A stretch of 64,000 nt of DNA from GCA-2730975 sp964576585. GTDB lineage: Bacteria; Verrucomicrobiota; Verrucomicrobiia; Opitutales; Seribacteraceae. A model generated the notes under the pieces. It saw only the letters and a program-made list of their open reading frames with translations. It was not told where the DNA came from and did not search any database. The translations under genes and the position numbers were made by a program. Of the stretch, positions 1 to 8,559 are shown one piece after another. Location: assembly GCA_964576585.1 (NCBI GenBank), contig CAZNWO010000001.1, positions 10,849 through 74,848 of the forward strand. Direction: 5' to 3'. Position 1 is the first letter of the stretch. Each line of letters starts with the position of its first letter.

Positions 1-492
1 ATAGAAATGCGTCCTGCGACCTTCCAAAAAATCGTTGTTCTGCCGCTCTGCAAGAACTTCCTCCATTTCCTCGAGGGTGAAAGGCTCTGCGAAATCGATG
101 AGGTCATTGAGCATCTTGACCCGAAGCAAAGAAATGTGGTTTAGGAAATCCGCGTAGGGGCCCTTGTCCTCATCCATTACGTCGGGCAAAGCGAACAGCA
201 TATCCTCAGCCTTAAGAAGCGAATCGCGAACTCGCGAAAGACGAATTTTGCCTCCCTCCATTTCCTCGGTAATCTCGAAGGTAAAAAAGGCTTCATCCAC
301 GATGTCGGAATCCAAGCCGTACTCGGTCATCGAGTCCAGCAATTCGTTCATGTGAAGAAATTGTTTCGGGTCGATAATACCTAGGCCATCCACATCCCAG
401 TTTACCTCATCGCTAATTTCGCTCACCCACCAATGGTGATCATCGCCCAAACGAGCGATGCACCAATCAAGCCTTGGTCCATTTTTTTCCAT
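1..492 (-). CDS. Hypothetical protein, 3' end cut by window edge
   Basis: A continuous minus-strand reading frame starts with ATG at 492 and stays open for 164 codons to base 1, so the C-terminus lies outside the window. The protein is acidic, rich in Asp/Glu and Leu, with a Trp/His cluster near the N-terminus (DDHHWWVSE). No signal peptide or membrane segment is visible. It is divergent from pyrD, with about 150 bases between the two starts, and codon use resembles the neighbours. I do not recognise a family. The frame is the only long one here, which is why I regard it as a real gene. Confidence 0.6.
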   Translation of the reverse strand, partial: MEKNGPRLDWCIARLGDDHHWWVSEISDEVNWDVDGLGIIDPKQFLHMNELLDSMTEYGLDSDIVDEAFFTFEITEEMEGGKIRLSRVRDSLLKAEDMLFALPDVMDEDKGPYADFLNHISLLRVKMLNDLIDFAEPFTLEEMEEVLAERQNNDFLEGRRTHFY

Positions 493-639
493 TGGCACAT
501 TGCCATACGCTTAGTTTTTTTCTTAAGTCAACACCTTGTTTAAAATTGCTATGTTTTTTTCCTGTATTTTTATCGCTTCAGGAAAGCCAATCTTTACACG
601 CAGGATCATTGTAGATTAGTAAGAAACTCACTGCTGCAA

Positions 640-1704
640 ATGAATTACTTGTACGAAAAAGTCATCCGAAGGGCACTTTTCGCGATGGATGCGGAAAGGG
701 CACATCATCTTGCGACCACTACATTGAAAATTGTTGGTCGGGTGGGGTTCCTGCGTGGTGTCGCCTCAGTGATTTGCCGGGCCGAAGAATCTCCCATTCG
801 TTTGTTCGGATTGGATTTCCCAAACCGAATCGGTCTTGCGGCCGGAATGGACAAATGTGCCGAATTTCCAAGTGCTGCTGCTGCCTTAGGCTTTGGACAC
901 ATAGAGGTGGGAACCGTCACGCCAGAGGCGCAAAAAGGAAATCCGCAACCGCGGTTGTTTAGATACCCAAGAGAGGGTGCTGTCGTGAATCGAATGGGGT
1001 TCAACAATGACGGAAGCAAGGTGATTGCCTCGCGAATAGCCAAAAGTTTTCCAAAAGGCAAAAGGCCCATTCCATTGGGGATCAACTTGGGCAAAGGTAG
1101 GGAGACCGATATAGATGATGCCGCGCTCGACTACTTGAAGTCATTTGAAGCATTGGGAAAGCATGCTGATTATGTCACAATAAACGTGAGCAGTCCGAAC
1201 ACACAAAATCTTCGTTCCCTGCAAAACGCCGATCGACTCGAACCCTTGTTACAGACGATTCGCTTGGCCAACAAGGAAAGTTCGGACAAAATGGGACAGC
1301 CTGAAGTACCCATTCTGCTTAAGGTTTCTCCAGATGAATCGTTTCGCTCCCTAGACATTATCCTGGAGCTGGTTTTTAGGCATGGAGTCAGTGGCATCAT
1401 CGCAACCAACACCAGTCTCGACAGATCTTTTCCGTCTGCAGCTCAATGCTCCGAGCCGGGGGGCTTGAGCGGGACGCCCCTGAAGGATAAGTCGACCGAG
1501 GTAATCCGTTATCTTTCCAAGGCATCGGAAGAGAAGATACCCATTATTGGCGTCGGGGGCATCATGGATGCTGAGTCGGCCAGCGAAAAACTCGATGTCG
1601 GTGCCTCACTTCTGCAAATTTATACGGGCTTGATTTACAAGGGCCCCTTGCTGGTCAAACGTCTCTCCAGATCTATTTCCCGAGGAACATCCAACTGGTT
1701 TTGA
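640..1704 (+). CDS. pyrD: Dihydroorotate dehydrogenase (quinone), class 2
   Basis: Fourth step of de novo UMP synthesis: oxidises dihydroorotate to orotate with FMN and passes electrons to membrane quinones. The 354 residues match the class 2 length. The first ~35 residues form the amphipathic helices (YEKVIRRALFAMD) that in class 2 enzymes dock on the inner membrane and form the quinone tunnel. FMN and substrate segments are clear: GLAAGMDK (~65), VGTVTPEAQ, NRMGFNN, NVSSPNT (~185, carrying the catalytic Ser of class 2), ATNTS and IGVGGI. It stands apart from pyrR-pyrB-pyrC' 4 kb away, so pyrimidine synthesis is not a single operon here. The ATG at 640 preserves the whole N-terminal helix pair. 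Confidence 0.95.
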   Translation: MNYLYEKVIRRALFAMDAERAHHLATTTLKIVGRVGFLRGVASVICRAEESPIRLFGLDFPNRIGLAAGMDKCAEFPSAAAALGFGHIEVGTVTPEAQKGNPQPRLFRYPREGAVVNRMGFNNDGSKVIASRIAKSFPKGKRPIPLGINLGKGRETDIDDAALDYLKSFEALGKHADYVTINVSSPNTQNLRSLQNADRLEPLLQTIRLANKESSDKMGQPEVPILLKVSPDESFRSLDIILELVFRHGVSGIIATNTSLDRSFPSAAQCSEPGGLSGTPLKDKSTEVIRYLSKASEEKIPIIGVGGIMDAESASEKLDVGASLLQIYTGLIYKGPLLVKRLSRSISRGTSNWF

Positions 1705-1735
1705 GCTTTGGATATCCATCCCAAGCCTTTACATC

Positions 1736-1765
1736 TTGCATCTACCCATAGGAGCGATCTATAAT
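1736..1765 (+). promoter_or_regulatory. Possible sigma-70-type promoter for the YwqK-like gene
   Basis: TATAAT at 1760-1765 matches the -10 consensus exactly. A weak -35 candidate, TTGCAT at 1736-1741, lies 18 bases upstream. Transcription would start only about 8-10 bases before the ATG at 1781, giving an almost leaderless message. Only the -10 element is strong, so this is tentative. Confidence 0.3.
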
Positions 1766-1780
1766 TACGCCCAAGAAAGG

Positions 1781-2773
1781 ATGAAAAAAGCCCTATTCAT
1801 CAGTCTTTTGCTATTGGTTTCCGGGTCGGTTCTTGCAGGCCTGTTGATATTTGGCGGTGACCCGGAAAAATTCAAATCCTGGTGGCAACACGTCACGCGT
1901 GACAGCGACACCATGCCTTGGAGCCCTTACAATTCGCGTTTGGTCGATGCCTCTGAGGTTCACCTCAAGGAAGCTACGGGAATAATTTTTCTGGATAGCA
2001 ACCTTTTCTGGAAAGGAGAAGGCGCCACGGCAGGACCAGAGCTTAGCCAAAGCGGCAAAGTCGTGAGCATAGTACTCACCTCCGGCGGCGAGGGGTACGG
2101 CAAAGACACCATCGCCCAAGCAACAGGTGCAGGTTCAGGTCAATTTGAACTTGGTAAAGTTAAGGTCGAAGCGGGAGGGATACAATCCGTGCAGCTAGTG
2201 AAAGCAGGAACTTGGTACAATACGCCTCGATTTCACGCTCGTTCCAAAGATGGGCACATCGAAGCATCACCATATAGCGGCAAATCCGAACTTAAATTTG
2301 ACAACGGCCAAGTACAGGACCGAAAGCAGTTCCTATCCGGCGAACTTCACGGGCTATGGGAACGATTCAGAAGAAACGGAGTAAAAGTCTTCGCCAAGGA
2401 ATTTAAGAACGGGGAGAAGCATGGAACCCACATATACTGGTTTCACGAGCCTCAGGATCCTGAAGACTACAAGACCCAAAGCGAAGCTCATCTAAAGAAG
2501 AAAATATACGCCTCCCTCTGGCTCGAGGTAAACGAGGATGCTCGCAAGGAGTTTCCCGACTACCCCTCTCCCGAGACAAACGAATGGATCATGAAAAAGT
2601 ACGAGGAGAGGGGAGGCACCTTTCAAGTAAAGTTGCTGGAACACTACGAGGACAATAAGCGTCATGGCTTATTCGAGGGTTTCGACTATTTGGGAAATCC
2701 TACCTTTACGGACGATTACGACATGGGTCGACGAATCAAGCACAAGACTCACGACAAAATAAAGAAAGGCTAG
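1781..2773 (+). CDS. Exported/membrane-anchored protein with YwqK/MORN_2-like repeats
   Basis: I place the start at the ATG at 1781 rather than an upstream start at 1736, because the protein then begins with a standard export signal (MKKALFISLLLLVSG). That gives 330 residues. After the signal or anchor comes a region with Gly-rich beta motifs (TSGGEGYG). Residues ~187-221 carry two units of the pattern G-x2-HG-x-W/Y-x4-x-NG typical of MORN_2/YwqK 'antitoxin-like' proteins (GELHGLWERF, NGEKHGTHIYW). A third, more degenerate unit lies near the C-terminus (NKRHGLFEGF). In characterised cases these repeats are short beta-hairpins. The domain name does not imply a toxin here and no toxin partner is adjacent. 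Function unknown; envelope location is inferred. Confidence 0.6.
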   Translation: MKKALFISLLLLVSGSVLAGLLIFGGDPEKFKSWWQHVTRDSDTMPWSPYNSRLVDASEVHLKEATGIIFLDSNLFWKGEGATAGPELSQSGKVVSIVLTSGGEGYGKDTIAQATGAGSGQFELGKVKVEAGGIQSVQLVKAGTWYNTPRFHARSKDGHIEASPYSGKSELKFDNGQVQDRKQFLSGELHGLWERFRRNGVKVFAKEFKNGEKHGTHIYWFHEPQDPEDYKTQSEAHLKKKIYASLWLEVNEDARKEFPDYPSPETNEWIMKKYEERGGTFQVKLLEHYEDNKRHGLFEGFDYLGNPTFTDDYDMGRRIKHKTHDKIKKG

Positions 2774-2784
2774 ACCGCCAGATA

Positions 2785-2871
<87 letters not shown>

Positions 2872-3038
2872 TAGAATGACAAAGCTTTCCCACAATACGC
2901 GAGAAACCATCATCATGGCATTTTGTTGTATCAAAACCAAGAAAATTTCATCCTTGGAAAAAGAATCCTTCATCGTTCTTGAAATTGAAGGCGCCATAAA
3001 GTAGCCTCTGTGCATTAATTGACTTAATTCCAATTAAT

Positions 3039-4562
3039 ATGGCCTCCAGTCCGCAAGATGAAGAAAGCCTAGGGGAAAAACCTGACCTTTCCTCGTTGCT
3101 CGACACTGACTTTGGCCCTGCATGGGGGGAGCTTGGCGCCAACGCCCCGGGACTTGCCCCTGGTTCCGATTCGTCACGACCCAAAAAACCTCGCCGAAAA
3201 CAAAACCTTGCTAGAGAAGAATTTGGCAGACGAAGTGAACATGATAGCGGCAGGAAACCCAAGCGCCGAAGCTCCAAAAGGCCAGCTCGAGAAAGTTCAA
3301 AATCTGGAATTTCTCAAATAGAAGAAAAACCATTCCATGAGATAAGCTTTTTTCCTTCTGCGGATACATTCAAGGCCATTGCGGCAAACCTGAGGGAAAC
3401 CAAGCGAACGCATGAGTTGTTTGAGTTGGCTAGGATCATTCTTGAGAAACCGGAACGGTTTCTGGTGAGAACTTCCTTGCCGACTGAAGCGGTAGAGGCG
3501 GGAACGGTTTACCACATTTCCAAATTGGATCATTACGCGGGACTTTCGCATGAAGAAACAATCGATCACTTGATCGCCAAATGCTCCAAGCGACTCTACA
3601 AGGTCGAAGAAATCGATGCCGAGCCGCCCACGGGAAATTTTACCTCCATTTGCAAATGCGGTATTACCGGAGCTTTGCTTGGCCCCAAAAACTATCATCG
3701 ACATGCCGAGATCGTTAAGGAGCATCACACGCGAAACCTGTCGAACGTATCCTTCGCGAAATTCGAGGCAAAAATAGAAAGCGTACAAGATCCCGAAGTC
3801 GTCAATGAATGGCTGGAGGGCATGAAGAAAATCAGGAGATACAGCCTTTTGCAGGATCAAAGCGATTCAGCCGATGCATTCGATAGCCTTGAGGCCCTTA
3901 GGAAGCATCTCTCGCTTCATAGAGCCACTGAGCTCCTAAGGGCGGGCACTAAGGCGGAATTCTCCGGACGTCTACTTTCCGAGATGCCGGAAAACAAGCT
4001 TCGTAAAGATATTCTTAACGCACTTGAGTCTCAAAGGCGTTTTCCCCTGGAAACCTCTCTTGCAATGCTGGGAAGGTTTCGGTCCTCCGGGTTTCATCAT
4101 TTCAAAAAAGGGAAAAAAGGCATTGCCTATGTTGCTTACGTAAAAAGAAAGCGGCGCAAGCCCCACGAGAAATTTTCTCCCTCACTTGAGTCCCTGCTTA
4201 GTTTTGTCGAAAAGAACCCATTGACGGAAAAAGCTACGCTGGCGGAAAAACACTTGGGTCTCATTGTCGAAAAACAAGAAGAAGGGGAGCAGGAGTCTCC
4301 AGAGGAAATCAAGCAGCTTGTGCGTGACCTGAGGTGGCTGGTTCGCGAAGGTTACGTAACGGAATATGCCGACGGAAAACTCGAGACAAGACCCGCTTTG
4401 CCTGAAAAAGAACCAAGCAAAGCCAAGACGACGACTACAGGCAGGGCAAAAAACAGCTCTTCAGAAACTTCAGAATCCGACGAATCAACAATCTCCGAGC
4501 AAAATTCACCGGAAGGACCCGAGCAAAGCAACTTAGAGGGCGGTACATCGGTTCAAACTTAA
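3039..4562 (+). CDS. Unrecognised 507-residue protein with basic tail, possible zinc site and winged-helix-like C-terminus
   Basis: I do not recognise a named family. Residues 1-95 are low-complexity and strongly basic (RPKKPRRKQ, GRKPKRRSSKR), which suggests nucleic-acid contact or disorder. Residues ~98-330 look globular and mostly helical. Within them C205-x-C207 followed by H220-x-H222 and H229/H230 could bind a metal. Residues ~395-450 include QLVRDLRWLVREGYV followed by a short beta wing, resembling the recognition helix and wing of a winged-helix fold. The last ~55 residues are Ser/Glu/Thr-rich and probably disordered. There is no signal peptide, so it is probably cytoplasmic. It converges on tsaE with a 30-base 3' overlap. 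A role in RNA or DNA binding is inference only. Confidence 0.7.
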   Translation: MASSPQDEESLGEKPDLSSLLDTDFGPAWGELGANAPGLAPGSDSSRPKKPRRKQNLAREEFGRRSEHDSGRKPKRRSSKRPARESSKSGISQIEEKPFHEISFFPSADTFKAIAANLRETKRTHELFELARIILEKPERFLVRTSLPTEAVEAGTVYHISKLDHYAGLSHEETIDHLIAKCSKRLYKVEEIDAEPPTGNFTSICKCGITGALLGPKNYHRHAEIVKEHHTRNLSNVSFAKFEAKIESVQDPEVVNEWLEGMKKIRRYSLLQDQSDSADAFDSLEALRKHLSLHRATELLRAGTKAEFSGRLLSEMPENKLRKDILNALESQRRFPLETSLAMLGRFRSSGFHHFKKGKKGIAYVAYVKRKRRKPHEKFSPSLESLLSFVEKNPLTEKATLAEKHLGLIVEKQEEGEQESPEEIKQLVRDLRWLVREGYVTEYADGKLETRPALPEKEPSKAKTTTTGRAKNSSSETSESDESTISEQNSPEGPEQSNLEGGTSVQT

Positions 4563-4982
4563 TAAACGTCCACCCTCACGCGGAACTTCGATTGATAAGT
4601 TCCAGCTTTCGCCAAAATTCATTTCGGGGATTCGGTCAGGCCACTCCACCAACAAAAGCCACGGTGGAGCAAGCAACTCTTCCAAGCCCAGAAGTTCGAG
4701 GTCATTTGTGGATTCAATCCTAAATGCGTCGAGATGTACGATGTTGCGGTCTTGAGAAAGATAAGAGGACACGATATCGTAAGTCGGGCTCTTTAAGGTT
4801 TCCTGCACCCCAAGAGCCTTTGCCAGATGGGATGCAAGAAATGTTTTTCCCGCACCCATGGGCCCTATCAAATTAAGAGTTAGGTTCAGGGGCAAGACAT
4901 GTGCGAGTCTTTCTGCAGCCAACGCCAGATCCTTCGGTTGTTCACATCGGATTCCCTGAGAAAGCTCTTGTTCAAAATCCAT
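4533..4982 (-). CDS. tsaE: tRNA threonylcarbamoyladenosine biosynthesis ATPase TsaE
   Basis: TsaE is the ATPase that, with TsaB and TsaD, makes the universal t6A37 modification of ANN-decoding tRNAs. The 149 residues fit the family. Seen here are the Walker A GPMGAGKT (~40), the SPTY motif (~65), HLDAFR (~82; family form HxDxYR) and the LLLVEWPDR segment (~113). I start at the ATG at 4982; upstream in-frame codons would only add a tail that encodes the end of the preceding gene in another frame. The start lies 11 bases inside the 3' end of the CPBP gene, indicating translational coupling at the end of the pyr operon. tsaB and tsaD are not in the window. Confidence 0.92.
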   Translation of the reverse strand: MDFEQELSQGIRCEQPKDLALAAERLAHVLPLNLTLNLIGPMGAGKTFLASHLAKALGVQETLKSPTYDIVSSYLSQDRNIVHLDAFRIESTNDLELLGLEELLAPPWLLLVEWPDRIPEMNFGESWNLSIEVPREGGRLLSLNRCTAL

Positions 4983-5745
4983 GACGCAGGAGAACGAAAA
5001 AGACCATGATGAGGTTAAAGAAACCATGCATAAAGATGCTGGTGCGCAGGTCCCCGGTGCGTTCATAGGATACCGCAAGAAAGACACCTAGAAAAAGCAA
5101 GGGAAAGAATGAAAGGGTATTTTTGTGAACAATAGCGAAAAGGATTGAAGATATGACGATTGAGGGACCCATCCCAAATGGACGCTTCATGAAACGATAG
5201 AGAATTCCGCGAAACAAAAACTCCTCTAGTAAAGGAGCGACCATGATCGCATAAATGGCAATTCCAAGAATTTCATTAAGGGATTGAGGCTGGGACAACC
5301 TTTGAATGCTTTCTTGTTCGGGATGATCGCGAAACAGTGTGGCAGCGACAAAACTTAATAGAAATATGCCTGGCCAAAGTTTCATTAGCCGAACGGAAGC
5401 ATCAACGATCAGCTGACTCCAGCTCGTGTCGCCAAAATCAAACAGCTTGTTATATTTTTCTTGTTCCAAGGCCCAAAGGCAAATGACAGCAATGAGCATT
5501 GGCAGAAACCCCAACGCAAAAGGCCCGAAGAATCCAAAGAGTAAGCATAGGATGAGGAGCAGAGGCTGATAGAATGAAGTTTCCAAAAGGCCGACTAGAA
5601 AAGGGCTGCGAGAAGGTCGCGATTTACTTCTGCGCAAAAGCAAAAGGATTCCGCACGCAGCAAGAGAAAAGTTGCAGGCGAACACAACTTTTGCTCCGAG
5701 AGTAAATTCACCGGAGGCGGCTAGCTGAGTAGTCACCGCTTCCAT
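4972..5745 (-). CDS. CPBP-family intramembrane metalloprotease (CAAX protease-like)
   Basis: A polytopic membrane protein of 257 residues with about seven hydrophobic segments. The CPBP (Abi) signature is complete: LEEFLFRG around residue 175 (paired Glu and Arg), FAIVHKN (second motif His) and FMHGFFN (third motif His/Asn). These residues form the glutamate/histidine active site in the family (Rce1 relatives). The natural substrate cannot be inferred. The ATG at 5745 is preferred over the TTG two codons earlier because AAAGG lies at suitable spacing. It follows pyrC' by 18 bases and overlaps tsaE, so it is part of the same transcription unit, though no functional link to pyrimidines is evident. 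Confidence 0.85.
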   Translation of the reverse strand: MEAVTTQLAASGEFTLGAKVVFACNFSLAACGILLLLRRSKSRPSRSPFLVGLLETSFYQPLLLILCLLFGFFGPFALGFLPMLIAVICLWALEQEKYNKLFDFGDTSWSQLIVDASVRLMKLWPGIFLLSFVAATLFRDHPEQESIQRLSQPQSLNEILGIAIYAIMVAPLLEEFLFRGILYRFMKRPFGMGPSIVISSILFAIVHKNTLSFFPLLFLGVFLAVSYERTGDLRTSIFMHGFFNLIMVFFVLLRHGF

Positions 5746-5763
5746 TCGCAAAAGACCTTTTGA

Positions 5764-7050
5764 CTAAAGAGTCTCGCCTCTCACGACCTTGCCTGCAACG
5801 ACGAGATGTGTGACTCGGCCCAAAAGCTCCTTGCCCGCCCATGGCGTATTGAAGGAAAGGCTCTCCAAAGACTCGGACTCCACGGTCCACGCTTGGTTGG
5901 GATCAAAGATTGTAATGTCTGCAATGTCTCCAGGAGAAAGTCTACCTTTCTCCAAGCCAAGAATTGCCGCCGGCTTTGACGACAATGCGGAAATCAAGGC
6001 GGCATAATCTCCCGGACCTTCTTCAACGAAGCTGTTGAGGCAAGCAGGCAGAGCTGTTTCCAAGCCAATGACGCCAAAGGGTGCTAAATCAAATTCCATG
6101 TCCTTCTCATGACGAAGGTATGGCTCGTGAGCGGAAGAAATGCTGTCGATGGTTCCATCCAGAAGACCTTCCGCAAGAGCCATACGATCACTTTCTTCCC
6201 TAATAGGAGGACTAACCTTGAAATCGGGATTGTAATCAGAGAGGACAGCATCGTTAAAAGCCAAGTGATGTGGAGTAACATCTGCAGTTATGTGAACCCC
6301 CCGCTCTTTGGCTCGACGAAGAATTTCGACTGAGCCGGAAGCACTCAAAGATTGCAAGTGAACACGGGCTCCCGTAGACTCTGCCATAAGGACGGCGCGA
6401 GAAACGCCCAGTTCTTCAGAAACTCGAGGTGAACCGCGAAGGCCAAGCCTGAGAGAGACGATCCCTTCATGCGCAACAGCTCCCTCGTTCAATGCCGAAT
6501 CGTAGGGGCACTCGAAAATGGGCAGGTCGAACATCGTCGAATATTCCAGAATACGCCTGAAAACTTCATTGTTTTGAACGACGTTCGGGCAATCGGTAAG
6601 AGCCACGACCCCCGCTTGCTTGAGGGATCCTATGGGGGCGAGAAATTCTCCTCTCCCGCCAATGGTCATACATCCGGCAGGCAAGATGTTTACGGAAGCT
6701 GCCTTTGCGATCGCATCATGAACATAGCGTATGGTTCCCGGATTATCTGCAGAGGGGGTGACATCCGGCATGCAAACAAGTGTCGTAAACCCTCCCGCTG
6801 CAGCGGCGGCGGAGCCAGAGGCGATGTTCTCTCTGCCGCCGCCGCCTGGTTCACGAAGGTGAGCGCGAAGATCAATGAATCCAGGCGAGACAATTTTCCC
6901 GCTAGCATCAATTTCACGAACATTTTTTTGGTCTGAGGGTTCAGGATTTTCCCGAACAACACCATTGGAAACAAATAAGTCGACCGTTTCGTCACGATTG
7001 TTCAAAGGGTCGATGACGCGACCTCCGCGTATAATGAGGTCGGCACTCAT
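5764..7050 (-). CDS. pyrC: Dihydroorotase-like protein lacking metal ligands (PyrC')
   Basis: A 428-residue amidohydrolase clearly homologous to type I dihydroorotase (GKIVSPGFIDL, AAAAAGGFTT, ADVTPHH, GDIADITIFDP). It nevertheless appears to lack the binuclear zinc site. The usual HxHxR is R62-A-H64-L-R66. The usual His after 'LP' is E180. The His of the HVS motif is S234. The TDHAPH motif reads SAHEPY (306-311), so the catalytic Asp is A307. H64 and the Asp at 153 remain. This pattern is known from Pseudomonas PyrC', an inactive subunit needed to assemble PyrB. The start at 7050 gives a 4-base ATGA overlap with pyrB, as in those pyrBC' pairs. An active dihydroorotase must then be encoded elsewhere. 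Alignment was by eye. Confidence 0.88.
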   Translation of the reverse strand: MSADLIIRGGRVIDPLNNRDETVDLFVSNGVVRENPEPSDQKNVREIDASGKIVSPGFIDLRAHLREPGGGGRENIASGSAAAAAGGFTTLVCMPDVTPSADNPGTIRYVHDAIAKAASVNILPAGCMTIGGRGEFLAPIGSLKQAGVVALTDCPNVVQNNEVFRRILEYSTMFDLPIFECPYDSALNEGAVAHEGIVSLRLGLRGSPRVSEELGVSRAVLMAESTGARVHLQSLSASGSVEILRRAKERGVHITADVTPHHLAFNDAVLSDYNPDFKVSPPIREESDRMALAEGLLDGTIDSISSAHEPYLRHEKDMEFDLAPFGVIGLETALPACLNSFVEEGPGDYAALISALSSKPAAILGLEKGRLSPGDIADITIFDPNQAWTVESESLESLSFNTPWAGKELLGRVTHLVVAGKVVRGETL

Positions 7051-8006
7051 TGGAGTTGTCCCTTGTCTTGTAAATCGGCGACGCTGGAACACAAATAGAG
7101 TATTGCCATGCGAACAGCAATTCCATTGGTGACTTGATCCAGGATCACGGAGCGCGTGGAATCCGCAAGCGATGAATCCAGTTCGACGCCTCGGTTGATG
7201 GGACCCGGATGCATGATGATAGCCTCGGGCTTCAGCCAAGAAGCACGGGTCTCATTCAAGCCGAACATACCGGTGTATTCCGAAAGCGATGGAAAATGGG
7301 TTGAGGTTTGGCGCTCGTGTTGAATCCGAAGCAGCATTACCGCATCAGCGTCTGCAAGTGCGCTCTTAAGGTCATGACTGACCTCCGCGCCAAACTCAGA
7401 GAAAAGAGATGGCACCAACGTCGAAGGTCCGGCCAAGGTCACGGACGCTCCTAACTTGGTGAGCGCCCAAAGGTTTGATCGGGCAACGCGACTGAAGAGG
7501 ATATCGCCAAGAATTGTTATCTTTTTGCCTTGAAAGCCCCCGAGGTGTTCACGCAGAGTCAAGGCGTCAAGTAATGCCTGGCTAGGATGTTCGTGGGCTC
7601 CGTCCCCTGCATTGACGACAGGTACATCCAAAACATTGGAAAGATATAGTGGTGCTCCTGCGGAGGAATGTCGCAACACAATGAGATCCGCTCCCAAGGC
7701 CTGTACGTTGGCGGCCGTGTCGCGTAAAGTTTCACCTTTGGTCAAGCTACTGGATTTACCCCCGATTGAAATAACGTCAGCACTCAATCTTTTGGCGGCC
7801 ACTTCGAATGCCAATCGAGTACGGGTGCTGGGTTCCATAAACAAGTTGACAACCGTCTTAGACCTAAGGGATGGCAGCTTCTTTACCGCCCGATCCATTG
7901 TCCCCCGAAAGGAGGAGGCCACGTCGAGCACGGTTTCGATTTCTTCTCGAGTGAGTTCCTCGATGCCAACAAGATGTTTGCGGTTCCAATTGGCGGGTCT
8001 CTTCAT
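7047..8006 (-). CDS. pyrB: Aspartate carbamoyltransferase catalytic subunit
   Basis: Condenses carbamoyl phosphate with aspartate, the committed step of pyrimidine synthesis. The 319 residues match the family. Carbamoyl-phosphate site residues are visible in MEPSTRTR (~57), KGETLRDT (~88), LRHSSAG (~110) and GAHEHPSQ (~136). The aspartate domain shows RIQHER (~230) and HPGPINRG (~267). It overlaps pyrR upstream (ATGA at 8003-8006) and pyrC' downstream (ATGA at 7047-7050), so the three are probably co-translated. No pyrI regulatory subunit is present, consistent with a PyrB-PyrC' holoenzyme. Confidence 0.96.
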   Translation of the reverse strand: MKRPANWNRKHLVGIEELTREEIETVLDVASSFRGTMDRAVKKLPSLRSKTVVNLFMEPSTRTRLAFEVAAKRLSADVISIGGKSSSLTKGETLRDTAANVQALGADLIVLRHSSAGAPLYLSNVLDVPVVNAGDGAHEHPSQALLDALTLREHLGGFQGKKITILGDILFSRVARSNLWALTKLGASVTLAGPSTLVPSLFSEFGAEVSHDLKSALADADAVMLLRIQHERQTSTHFPSLSEYTGMFGLNETRASWLKPEAIIMHPGPINRGVELDSSLADSTRSVILDQVTNGIAVRMAILYLCSSVADLQDKGQLQ

Positions 8007-8557
8007 GAAACGATAACTCGGTCCTGCTCGGAAGAAACTTCTCCTACGATTGCCTCAACCACTTGCCCGACCTCTGTGTTTAGCTCTATTCCAACGTAAT
8101 CTGGCTTCAGGGGCAGGCATCGATGTCCTCGGTCCACAAGAACGGCAAGCTCTACGCAAGCTGGACGACCTTGGTCGAAAAGCTCGTTCAGAGCAGCTCG
8201 AACTGTGCGACCGGAGAAGAAAACATCGTCAACTAGAATACAGGTTGAGGATTCAACCTCCGGGGGCAATTGGGTTGGCGTACAATCCCTGGGAATCGGA
8301 TTGGTCCCTATGTCGTCACGATGGAAGGAAACATTTAAGGAACCAGTTGGGATTTCTCTGGAGAATTCTTCTTCCATCTTCGCAGCTAGTCGGAGGGAAA
8401 GGCCCAAACCACCTTCGGCAATTCCCGCAACGAAGAGGTTTGGCGTAGAGCGATGACGATTGGCGATTTCCCTGGAAAGGTCATCCACAATTTCTTCAAT
8501 CTTGGATGCTGATAGAGTCAAATCGGCAGTCATATTTCCGATGCCGAAAAATGACAT
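8003..8557 (-). CDS. pyrR: Pyrimidine operon regulator / uracil phosphoribosyltransferase PyrR
   Basis: PyrR belongs to the type I phosphoribosyltransferases. In Gram-positives it binds pyr mRNA to control attenuation and has weak UPRT activity. The PRPP loop CILVDDVFFSGRTVRAAL (~118-135) is diagnostic, and the HRDD and IPRDCTPTQLP segments fit the flexible hood region. I chose the ATG at 8557, five bases past the helicase stop. An alternative ATG at 8533, with GGAA just upstream, would remove eight residues that precede the conserved TLSASKIEEI. Being first of the pyr genes suggests it controls pyrB-pyrC'. I saw no convincing anti-terminator structure, which is unsurprising since upstream is helicase coding sequence. 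Confidence 0.9.
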   Translation of the reverse strand: MSFFGIGNMTADLTLSASKIEEIVDDLSREIANRHRSTPNLFVAGIAEGGLGLSLRLAAKMEEEFSREIPTGSLNVSFHRDDIGTNPIPRDCTPTQLPPEVESSTCILVDDVFFSGRTVRAALNELFDQGRPACVELAVLVDRGHRCLPLKPDYVGIELNTEVGQVVEAIVGEVSSEQDRVIVS

Positions 8558-8559
8558 TT

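Noticed and set aside
1781..2773. YwqK-like repeats as evidence for a toxin-antitoxin system
   Set aside because: The family name is historical; no toxin-like gene is next to it and the protein carries an export signal.
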